Source: Liolophura sinensis
Taxonomy: Eukaryota > Mollusca > Polyplacophora > Chitonida > Chitonidae
DNA length: 64,000 nucleotides
Direction: 5' to 3'
NCBI RefSeq assembly: GCF_032854445.1
Contig: NC_088305.1
Coordinates: 26,996,628 to 27,060,627, forward strand
In this document: one piece after another, positions 39,301 to 51,300 of the stretch
Numbering within the stretch: the stretch's first letter is position 1
Layout: each line of letters opens with the position of its first letter
Position numbers and translations under genes: made by a program
The notes under the pieces: model-generated
Databases searched by the model: none
What the model was told of the DNA's origin: nothing
The model's input: the letters and a program-made list of their open reading frames with translations, nothing else

Positions 39301-42300
39301 CTAATTTCTTATCAGAAAAACTTATGTGTTAACTTACGTCTGATTTTAAGGCCTTTATGTGTTTTTGAAAGTGCCATGTGTACATACCAAACTTTGTAAG
39401 AAATACACTGCCCTATTTAATGGACTCTTTTGCTGAAAGAGCTCTTCTGGGTTTTGTTTGGCTTTCAGATATCTGATGATCAAAATGGCCGCATTGGCAG
39501 CCTCCCTGACATGGAATACCAGTACCCAAACAGCAACTTCAGTCAGCTCCATCTCTCTGTCTGGAATAAGCTATTGTCACGGTCAGTTTTGTTGTATTTA
39601 TGTATTTGTATATCTGACTGGTGAGTAATGACCAAAATATGATGACTTGAAGGCATCTGATTTATGGGTAACTGGAACCGAAGTGTCCAGAGTTAAAGTG
39701 TGGCGAGTGTGGCTGTGTTGGCAAGGCTGCATTATACCAGAGAAATTGGCACTTTAACTTTGATTTGATGACCTATTTCGGGATTATGGGTGGGGGTAGT
39801 GGGTGTGTCTGTGTTGGGAGGGGGGGGGGGGGGGGGGCGTTGGAATGCCTGGAGTATCATTCATTAGGAAGGGTTTTGCTGAAGATAATGTACATGTTAT
39901 GCATGGGCCTTTAAGTTTGGTGGAGTAATTAATGCACAAGCTGATGCGGGCTCCTTCTTTGCCTGTATGTGGCAAGGTTGGGCGGAAACTTGCGGTTGGT
40001 TGTGGGTTTCCCCCGGGCTATGCCACGTTTCCTCCTACCATAATGCTGGCCACCATCATCTAAGTGAAATACATGTATTCTTGAGAATGGCGTAGAACAC
40101 CAATCAAACATTTACATGTAAATAAATGAATTACAATACATGTACATGTGTAAAAGCATGGTGCAGAAGGTGGGTGTGAGCACTGTGTATCATTTTCAGC
40201 ATTGTGTATCATTTTCAGCATTGTGTATCATTTTCAGCGCAATGAGCTAATAAGTCAGTGCCACATGTAAGTGTCGGACTGGAGTCCTGTAAAGTGCCTT
40301 GTCTGTGTTAAGTTTGGTGTCGGACTGGAGTCCTGTAAAGTGCCCTGTCTGTGTTAAGTTTGGTGTCGGACTGGAGTCCTGTAAAGTGCCCTGTCTGTGT
40401 TAAGTTTGGTGTCAGACTGGAGTCCTCTAAAGTGCACTGACAGTGTTAAGTTTGGTGTCAAACTGGAGTCCTCTAAAGTGCACTGACAGTGTTAAGTTTG
40501 GTGTCGGACTGGAGTCCTGTAAAGTGCCCTGCCTGTGTTAAGTTTGGTGTCAGACTGGAGTCCTGTAAAGTGCCCTGTCTGTGTTAAGTTTGGTGTCAGA
40601 CTGGAGTCCTGTAAAGTGCCCTGTCTGTGTTAAGTTTGGTGTCGGACTGGAGTCCTGTAAAGTGCCCTGTCTGTGTTGAGTTTGGTGTCGGACTGGAGTC
40701 CTGTAAAGTGCCCTGTCTGTGTTAAGTTTGGTGTCGGACTGGAGTCCTGTAAAGTGCCATGTCTGTGTTAAGTTTGGTGTCAGACTGGAGTCCTCTAAAG
40801 TGCCCTGTCTGTGTTAAGTTTGGTGTCGGACTGGAGTCCTGTAAAGTGCCCTGTCTGTGTTAAGTTTGGTGTCGGACTGGAGTCCTCTAAAGTGCCCTGT
40901 CTGTTAAGTTTGGTGTCAGACTGAAGTCCTCTAAAGTGCCTTGTCTGTGTTAAGTTTGGTGTCAGACTGAAGTCCTCTAAAGTGCACTGTCTGTGTAAAG
41001 TTTGGTGTCAGGCTGCAGTCCTCTAAAGTGGCCTGTCTGTGTTAAGTTTGGTGTCAGACATTGAGCTAATATGTCAGTGCTAAGTGTCAGACTGGAGTCC
41101 TCTAGATTGCCCTGTCTGTGTCAAGTTTGGTGTCAGACTGGAGTCCTGTAAAGTGCCATGTCTGTGTTAAGTTTGGTGTCGGACTGGAGTCCTCTAAAGT
41201 GCCCTGTCTGTGTTAAGTTTGGTGTCGGACTGGAGTCCTGTAAAGTGCCATGTCTGTGTTAAGTTTGGTGTCGGACTGGAGTCCTCTAAAGTGCTCTGTT
41301 GTGTGTGTTAAGTTTGGTGTCGGACTTGAGTCCTGTAAACTGCCATGTCTGTGTTATGTTTGGTGTCGGACTGGAGTCCTCTAAAGTGCCCTGTCTGTGT
41401 TAAGTGGTGTCAGACTGAAGTCCTCTAAAGTGCCCTGTCTGTGTTAAGTTTGGTGTCAGACTGAAGTTCTCTAAAGTGCCTTGTCTGTGTAAAGTTTGGT
41501 GTCAGGCTGCAGTCCTCTAAAGTGGCCTGTCTGTGTTAAGTTTGGTGTCAGACATTGAGCTAATAAGTCAGTGCTAAGTGTCAGACTGGAGTCCTCTAGA
41601 TTGCCCTGTCTGTGTCAAGTTTGGTGTCAGACTGGGGTCCTCTGAAGTGCCCTGTTTGTTAAGTTTAGTGTCAGACTAGAGTCCTTTAAAATGCGCTGTC
41701 TGTGTTAAGTTTGGTGTCAGACTGAAGTCCTCTAAAGTGCACTGTCTGTGTAAAGTTTGGTGTCTGGCTGCAGTCCTCTAAAGTTTCCTGTCTGTGTTAA
41801 GTTTGGTGTCAGACATTGAGCTAATAAGTCAGTGCTAAGTGTCAGACTGGAGTCCTCTAAAATGCCCTGTCTGTGTTAAGTTTGGTGTCATACTGGGGTC
41901 GTCTGAAGTGCCTTGTCTGTGTTAAGTTTGGTGTCAGACTGAAGTCCTCTAAAGTGCCATGTTTGTGTCAGGTTTGGTGCCAGATTGGAGTCCTCTAAAG
42001 TGCCCTGTCTGTGTAAAGTTTGGTGTCAGACTGAAGTCCTCTAAAGTGCCTTGTCTGTGTAAAGTTTGGTGTCGGACTGGAGTCCTCTAAAGTGCCCTGT
42101 CTGTGTAAAGTTTGGTGTTGGACTGGAGTCCTCTGAAGTGCCCTGTCTGTGTTAAGTTTGGTGTCGGACTGGAGTCCTGTAAAGTGCCATGTCTGTGTTA
42201 AGTTTGGTGTCGGACTGGAGTCCTGTAAAGTGCCCTGTCTGTGTAAAGTTTGGTGTCAGACTGAAGTCCTCTAAAGTGCCCTGTCTGTGTCAAGTTTGGT

Positions 42301-45300
42301 GTCAGACTGAAGTCCTCTAAAGTGCCTTGTCTGTGTAAAGTTTGGTGTCAGGCTGCAGTCCTCTAAAGTTTCCTGTCTGTGTTAAGTTTGGTGTCAGACA
42401 TTGAGCTAATAAGTCAGTGCTAAGTGTCAGATTGGAGTCCTCTAGAATGCCCTGTCTGTGTCAAGTTTGGTGTCAGACTGGAGTCCTCTAAAGTGCACTG
42501 TTTGTTAAGTTTGGTGTCAGACTAGAGTCCTTTAAAATGCGCTGTCTGTGTTAAGTTTGGTGACAGACTGAAGTCCTCTAAAGTGCCTTGTCTGTGTAAA
42601 GTTTGGTGTCAGGCTGCAGTCCTCTAAAGTGCCCTCTCTGTGTTAAGTTTGGTGTCAGACATTGAGCTAATAAGTCAGTGCTAAGTGTCAGACTGGAGTC
42701 CTCTAAAACGCCCTGTCTGTGTCAAGTTTTGTGTCAGACTGATGTCCTCTGAAGTGCCCTATCTGTGTTAAGTTTGGTGTCAGTCTGGAGTCGTCTAAAG
42801 TGCCATGTTTGTGTCAGGTTTGGTGCCAGATTGGAGTCCTCTAAAGTGCACTGTCTGTTAAGTTTGGTGTCAGACTAGAGTCCTTTAAAATGTGCTGTCT
42901 GTGTTAAGTTTCATGTCAGACCGGAGTCCTCTAAAGTGCCTTTGTGTCAGACTGGAGTTCTTTAAAGTGCCTTGTCTGTGTTAAGTTTGGTGTCAGACTG
43001 GGGTCCTCTAAAATGCCTTGTCTGTGATAAGTTTGGTGTCAGACTGGAGTCCTCTGAAGTGCCCTGTCTATGTTAAGTTTGGTGTCAGACTGGAGTCCTC
43101 TAAAGTACACTGTCTGTTTCAAGGGAATGGGCCAGAGCCCTGTAGAACCCAAAACACCATGTGAGGCACACAGCTTAAAAAAACCTCTTCACACCAGGCT
43201 TTACTACTTCCAAACCAACATCACCTGGATTTGAGCCTACAGTCATACCTAATCCTTAGAGTCCCTGGTCTAGAGCTAGGTGGGTTAAACCTGAGGGAGT
43301 GTCGACTGCTAAGCCAATACATCTACTCTTGGGGAAAATATAAGTATCTGCATTAAAAGTAATATGTCATAACCTTCATTCGGCTTTAAATGCCTTTTGG
43401 GGCCAATTTTTAGGCCAAATATGGTATGTTTTCAGCACTTTGTGGAGACGACATTTTTCGCCAAATTCATTATTAGATTGAAGTTAATAATTTGTCTGCA
43501 TGTACTGCCCATGAATATTAGATTTTTATGTGATCTGTTTCAGGGTGGAGGATGCTGTAATGATGTACTTACTGGAGAATGCCTCCCTGTTTCTGCATGT
43601 AGAGGGCATACATATAAGGTTTTGCTGCGGTCTATTTCAGGGTGGGGGACGCTGTAATGATGTTCTTACTGGAGAATGCCTCCCTGTTTCTGCCTGTACA
43701 GGGCATACATGTAAGGTTTTGCTGTGGTCTGTTTCAGGGTGGGGGACGCTGTAATGATGTTCTTACTGGAGAATGCCTCCCTGTTTCTGCCTGTACAGGG
43801 CATACATGTAAGGTTTTGCTGTGGTCTATTTCAGGGTGGGGGACGCTGTAATGATGTACTTACTGGAGAATGCCTCCTTCTTTCTGCATGTAGAGGGCAT
43901 ACATGTAAGGTTTTGCTGTGGTCTATTTCAGGGTGGGGGACGCTGTAATGATGCACTTACTGGAGAATGCCTCCCTGTTTCTGCCTGTACAGGGCATACG
44001 TGTAAGGTTTTTCTGTGGTCTGTTTCAGGGTGGGGGATGCTGTAATGATGTACTTACTGGAGAATGCCTCCCTGTTTCTGCCTGTACAGGGCATACGTGT
44101 AAGGTGTTGCTGTGGTCTATTTCAGGGTGGAAGACACTGTAATGATGTACTTACTGGAGAATGGTTACCTGTGTCTGCCTGTATAGGGCATATGTGTAAG
44201 GTGTTGCTGTGGTCTGTTTAAGGGTGGGAGACACTGTAATGATGTACTTACTGGAGAATGCCTCCCCGTTTCTGCCTGTACAGGGCATACATGTAAGGTT
44301 TTGCTGTGGTCTATTTCAGGGTGGGGGACGCTGTAATAATGTACTTACTGGAGAATGCCTCCCTGTTTCTGCCTGTATAGGGCATACATGTAAGGTTTTG
44401 CTGTGGTCTGTTTCAGGGTGGGGGACGTGGTAATGATGTTCTTACTGGAGAATGCCTCCCTGTTTCTGCATGTAGAGGGCATACATGTAAGGTTTTTCTG
44501 TGGTCTATTTCAGGGTGGGGGACGCTGTAATGATGTACTTACTGGAGAATGCCTTCCTGTTTCTGCATGTAGAGGGCATGCATGTAAGGTTTTGCTGTGG
44601 TCTATTTCAGGGTTGGAGACACTGTAATGATGTACTTACTGGAGAATGCCTTCCTGTTTCTGCATGTAGAGGGCATACATGTAAGGTTTTGCTGTGGTCT
44701 ATTTCAGGGTGGGAGACACTGTAATGATGTACTTACTGGAGAATGCCTTCCTGTTTCTGCATGTAGAGGGCATACATGTAAGGTTTTGCTGTGGTCTATT
44801 TCAGGGTGGGGGACGCTGTAATGATGTACTTACTGGAGAATGCCTTCCTGTTTCTGCATGTAGAGGGCATACGTGTAAGGTGTTGCTGTGGTCTATTTCA
44901 GGATGGGGGACGCTGTAATGATGTACTTACTGGAGAATGGTTACCTGTGTCTGCCTGTATAGGGCATATGTGTAAGGTGTTGCTGTGGTCTGTTTAAGGG
45001 TGGGAGACACTGTAATGATGTACTTACTGGAGAATGCCTCCCTGTTTCTGCCTGTACAGGGCATACATGTAAGGTTTTGCTGTGGTCTATTTCAGGGTGG
45101 AGGATGCTGTAATGATGTACTTACTGGAGAATGCCTCCCTGTGTCTGTATGTACAGGGCATACATATAAGGTTTTGCTGTGGTCTAGTTCAGGGTGGGGG
45201 AGGCTGTAATGATGTACTTACTGGAGAATGCCTCCCTGTTTCTGCATGTAGAGGGCATACATGTAAGGTTTTGCTGTGGTCTATTTCAGGGTGGGGGACG

Positions 45301-48300
45301 CTGTAATGATGTACTTACTGGAGAATGCCTTCCTGTTTCTGCATGTAGAGGGCATACATGTAAGGTTTTGCTGTGGTCTATTTCAGGGTTGGAGACACTG
45401 TAATGATGTACTTACTGGAGAATGCCTTCCTGTTTCTGCATGTAGAGGGCATACATGTAAGGTTTTGCTGTGGTCTATTTCAGGGTTGGAGACACTGTAA
45501 TGATGTACTTACTGGAGAATGCCTTCCTGTTTCTGCATGTAGAGGGCATACATGTAAGGTTTTTCTGTGGTCTATTTCAGGGTGGGGGACGCTGTAATGA
45601 TGTACTTACTGGAGAATGCCTTCCTGTTTCTGCATGTAGAGGGCATACATGTAAGGTTTTGCTGTGGTCTATTTCAGGGTGGGGGACGCTGTAATGATGC
45701 ACTTACTGGATAATGCCTCCCTGTTTCTGCCTGTACAGGGCATACGTGTAAGGTGTTGCTGTGATCTGTTTCAGGGTGGGGGACGCTGTAATGATGTACT
45801 TACTGGAGAATGGCTACCTGTTTCTGCCTGTACAGGGCATACGTGTAAGGTGTTGCTGTGGTCTATTTCAGGGTGGGAGACACTGTAATGATGTACTTAC
45901 TGGAGAATGCCTCCCTGTTTCTGCCTGTACAGGGCATACATGTAAGGTTTTGCTGTGGTCTATTTCAGGGTGGGGGACGCTGTAATGATGTACTTACTGG
46001 AGAATGCCTTCCTGTTTCTGCATGTAGAGGGCATACATGTAAGGTTTTGCTGTGGTCTATTTCAGGGTGGGAGACACTGTAATGATGTACTTACTGGAGA
46101 ATGCCTCCCTGTTTCTGCCTGTACAGGGCATACATGTAAGGTGTTGCTGTGGTCTATTTCAGGGTGGGGGACGCTGTAATGATGTACTTACTGGAGAATG
46201 GCTACCTGTGTCTGCCTGTACAGGGCATACGTGTAAGGTGTTGCTGTGGTCTATTTCAGGGTGTGAGACACTGTAATGATGTACTTACTGGAGAATGCCT
46301 CCCTGTTTCTGCCTGTACAGGGCATACGTGTAAGGTGTTGCTGTGGTCTATTTCAGGGTGGGGGACGCTGTAATGATGTACTTACTGGAGAATGGCTACC
46401 TGTGTCTGCCTGTACAGGGCATACGTGTAAGGTGTTGCTGTGGTCTATTTCAGGGTGGGGGACGCTGTAATGATGTACTTACTGGAGAATGCCTTCCTGT
46501 TTCTGCCTGTATAGGGCATGCATGTAAGGTTTTGCTGTGGTCTATTTCAGGGTGGGGGACGCTGTAATGATATACTTACTGGAGAATGCCTCCCTGTTTC
46601 TGCCTGTACAGGGCATACGTGTAAGGTGTTCCTGTGGTCTATTTCAGGGTGGGAGACACTGTAATGATGTACTTACTGGAGAATGCCTCCCTGTTTCTGC
46701 CTGTACAGGGCATACGTGTAAGGTGTTTCTGTGGTCTATTTCAGGGTGGGGGACGCTGTAATGATGTACTTACTGGAGAATGGCTACCTGTTTCTGCCTG
46801 TATAGGGCATGCATGTAAGGTTTTGCTGTGGTCTATTTCAGGGTGGGGGACGCTGTAATGATGTACTTACTGGAGAATGCCTCCCTGTTTCTGCCTGTAC
46901 AGGGCATACGTGTAAGGTGTTGCTGTGGTCTATTTCAGGGTGGGAGACACTGTAATGATGTACTTACTGGAGAATGGCTACCTGTTTCTGCCTGTACAGG
47001 GCATAGATGTAAGGTGTTGCTGTGGTCTATTTCAGGGTGGGGGACGCTGTAATGATGTTCTTACTGGAGAATGCCTCCCTGTTTCTGCATGTAGAGGGCA
47101 TACATGTAAGGTTTTGCTGTGGTCTATTTCAGGGTGGGGGACGCTGTAATGATGTTCTTACTGGAGAATGCCCCCCTGTTTCTGCCTGTAAAGGGCAAAC
47201 ATCTAAGGTTTTTCTGTGGTCTGTTTCAGGGTGGGGGATGCTGTAATGATGTTTTTACTGGAGAATGCCTCCCTGTTTCTGCCTGTACAGGGCATATGTG
47301 TAAGGTGTTGCTGTGGTCTATTTCAGGGTGGGGGACGCTGTAATGATGTACTTACTGGAGAATGGCTACCTGTGTCTGCCTGTATAGGGCATGCATGTAA
47401 GGTTTTGCTGTGGTCTATTTCAGGGTGGGGGACGCTGTAATGATGTACTTACTGGAGAATGGCTACCTGTTTCTGCCTGTACAGGTCATACGTGTAAGGT
47501 GTTGCTGTGGTCTATTTCAGGGTGGGAGACACTGTAATGATGTACTTACTGGAGAATGCCTCCCTGTTTCTGCCTGTACAGGGCATACGTGTAAGGTGTT
47601 GCTGTGGTCTATTTCAGGGTGGGGGACGCTGTAATGATGTACTTACTGGAGAATGGCTACCTGTGTCTGCCTGTATAGGGCATGCATGTAAGGTTTTGCT
47701 GTGGTCTATTTCAGGGTGGGGGACGCTGTAATGATGTACTTACTGGAGAATGCCTCCCTGTTTCTGCCTGTACAGGGCATACGTGTAAGGTGTTGCTGTG
47801 GTCTATTTCAGGGTGGGAGACACTGTAATGATGTACTTACTGGAGAATGGCTACCTGTTTCTGCCTGTACAGGGCATACATGTAAGGTGTTGCTGTGGTC
47901 TATTTCAGGGTGGGGGACGCTGTAATGATGTTCTTACTGGAGAATGCCTCCCTGTTTCTGCCTGTACAGGGCAAACATCTAAGGTTTTTCTGTGGTCTAT
48001 TTCAGGGTGGGGGACGCTGTAATGATGTTATTACTGGAGAATGCCTCCCTGTTTCTGCCTGTACAGGGCATACGTGTAAGGTGTTGCTGTGGTCTATTTC
48101 AGGGTGGGAGACACTGTAATGATGTACTTACTGGAGGATGCCTCCCTGTTTCTGCCTGCACAGGGCATACATGTAAGGTTTTGCTGTGGTCTGTTTCAGG
48201 GTGGGAGACACTGTAATGATGTACTTACTGGAGAATGCCTCCCTGTTTCTGCCTGTACAGGGCATACATGTAAGGTTTTGCTGTGGTTTATTTCAGGGTG

Positions 48301-51300
48301 GGGGACGCTGTAATGATGTACTTACTGGAGAATGCCTCCCTGTTTCTGCATGTTCCTCCGTCCTGTTATACACAAATCACAGGTGAGCCTCTGTCTCATA
48401 TCCCCTTTCCGGAACAACATAACATTTAATTGTTTAATGCTGATTTTAAACGTTTGTAGTTGTAAAACACCTTTAAGCTCATAATACAGAAGGGCGGAGG
48501 GGGGGTGGCAATATTTTTCATTTTTGGGCTATTTGTTGTAATTTTAATGCCTGTTTATGCATAATTTCAGTTAGCACTTTGTATTTTGCAAATGCCACAT
48601 CAGTGTGATTAGAGCAAACAGCCAGATATGGAGCCTGTCATCAGTTTATTTAATGCACAATCTTCTTGTCTCTCTCCCATATGGTTGTTTTGACGGTATT
48701 CTACATCATCAGTCTACATGTAGTTCATTAGCTGTCCAGTTGACTGCTTAATGGAATTAAACCTCACCTTTAAAGCAATTTTTACTTCCTAAGAAAAATA
48801 TAGAGCACAAAAACATTAAGTTTCCTGAATTTTAAAAGGAGGAGAAAACATAAAAATGATGCCAATATCAAATGAAAGAGCGTCAAAACATATTTGCAAG
48901 TACGATCTTTAATGTGTTTTTGGAATTTTTTTTTTTTTTCAAGAGAAAAGGGTATTTGAAAATATTTGTGTATGGTGGGTATTTGGGACCAACTTTTGGT
49001 ATTTATCATTGTTGCATAATAATGTTCTAAATAAGGATGTGATGCTTGACTATTAAATGTATTTCAATGTAAATTTGTTGTTTATATCGAAACACATGCA
49101 TATAACCTAAATTATGATAATATTTATGAACATATTAAAAATATAACTATGATCCAAAGTGAGGTTTAATACATTTGTTAGCTGAGAAAAACACACTCTA
49201 GTGCCAAAATATTTTTTTTAACCTGTGTTACATCCTAATTTATGACATTATTAAACAAAGACTAAATACCAAAAGGTGGTCCCAAATCCCTACCATACAA
49301 AATTATTTTCAAGTGTCTTTTTCTCCTTAAGGAAAAATCGGAAAAAAATATTGAATCTGTTTTGGTGTAATTGTTAGTGTCAGTTTTTATGTTGTTGTTA
49401 ATGTCAGTTTTGGTGTGATTGTTAGTGTCAGTTTTTGATGTCATTGTTAGTGTCAGTTTGGTGTGATTGTTAGTGTCAGTTTTGATGTCGTTGTTAGTGT
49501 CAGTTTTGGTGTGATTGTTAGTGTCAGTTTTGATGTTGTTAGTGTCAGTTTTGGTGTGATTGTTAGTGTCAGTTTTGATGTCGTTGTTAGTGTCAGTTTT
49601 AGTGTGATTGTTAGTGTCAGTTGTGATGTCATTGTTAGTGTCAGTTTTGGTGTCATTGTTGGCTCTGTTCTCTTTAACCTCCAGTGATTTAATAAGCCAG
49701 TGATGTAATAAGCACCCAGTTAAGTCATTGGAAATATGAGAGACAATGTACATGTAGTTCTCAGTTACCAGGCTCATGAAAAGAAAAAAAGAAAATAATC
49801 ATGTATAAATGTCTCGGTCACAAATTTGTCATGGAAAAGGCATGGCTTTCTATTTTCTGAAAATGTTCATCATGAATATGGATTTGTGATATTTTTTTAT
49901 CAATGCTCCATTCACACATGTCTGATGGTCAGGGCTACGTAATTTTATTTGTGCAATGGTGGTTTTCAGATTTTCTCTTTTGAGATGGCAGAAGTCCAAA
50001 ACTATTTTTATATTTTCTTTTTTTGTAGTGTATGTATATAATGCATAAAATGTTATTCAGCGCTGTGAAGGACTGGTGGTTTAGTTCTGTCGTTTTTCAG
50101 GTTTTCCTGCTCACAATCTACCATGTTTCGATTTTCGATCTCGTGAGTTGTGTCTGAAAGCCCCTGCCCATTTGTCTGTGAAGGAAAAACCCAGGTCCAG
50201 TCTGTGTTCAGGAGGTAGTGCTAATACTACTGAGGAGCAGCCTGAGGAGATGAGTGAAGCAAAACATGCCGCAAAACAACTCTCAAGGAAACGAAAACGA
50301 TCCATTGAGGATGAAAAAGAGTTGTTCACAATAGGAAAACGAAGATGCTTTCACCAGTGTGTTGCTACAAAGACTTGCAGCGGGAAAATTTCGGTGGTTG
50401 AGGTATGTGATGATCACATGTATATGTATGCATTTGATCATGTTAATTAGTTCTTATATACGTGTATTTTATATTGGGTGAAAAGACAATATCCTGTGAC
50501 TGCTGTTTCACCAAGAAGGTGGATTGGACAAGCTAATGTTGTCAACTGAGACATACATGTAAAGCATGAGGAAAAACATTTGACATGAGAAGACGGTGCA
50601 AGTACCATATATATATATATCACTGTACTGGGAATATTCTTCAACTTTTTCGTATTTTGCAAGGAGTTTATTCAAGCATATTGTGAAGGCATTGTTCTAT
50701 GTACAGTGTAGACTGATAAATTATACTTTTTCTGAAGCCTTGAAACTGGCCAATCCAACAAATGTAGCTTTGTCTCCAAAATCAGATTAAAAACGAGAAA
50801 AAATTGCACTGAAAGTTGCTCTTTCATATGCAAGAACTTTGAACTGTGATGTCACTCCTGTGCAATATCACAAATATAAAACGTTATGCTTTTAAAAATT
50901 CCTGTGGCATAATTTATCGATGAATGTATACATTTGGCCTAGAGTCAGTAGTTTTGTCGGGTATTCAGGAAAGAGCTGTGGTTTAGTGGGCACTTCACTT
51001 ATAAACCTTAACACTCAAGTTCACCATGGCATTTTTTCATGGCAGTTTCTACAGCTTCAGTGCTCAAGTCACATTTAGGTCAGGAATTTAATGATTTATT
51101 TATTTGATTGGTGTTTTACGCCGTACTCAAGAATATTTCACTTATACTATGATGGCAGCCAACATTCTGGTGGGAGAAAACAGGTCAGGAGTTTTAAATG
51201 TACATGTCTGGTCATTATTGCAGATCTTTGTAACAAGCTGGTCGCAATGGTGACATGTTGGCAGTGCTGCCTCACTAAATAACCATACTCAAGACACCTG

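Noticed and set aside
43544-48296. A CRISPR-like array because of regular spacing
   Set aside because: There are no unique spacers; the entire 97-bp period is repeated, and the surroundings are a eukaryotic intron.
43397-48386. About 45 overlapping small plus-strand reading frames of 64-86 residues
   Set aside because: All are one 97-bp repeat read across successive frames. Only the exon at 48297-48382 is counted as coding.
49262-49777. A 171-residue frame rich in TDTNNHTK
   Set aside because: Created by a 24-bp tandem repeat in a TERT intron. Low complexity and no exon borders.
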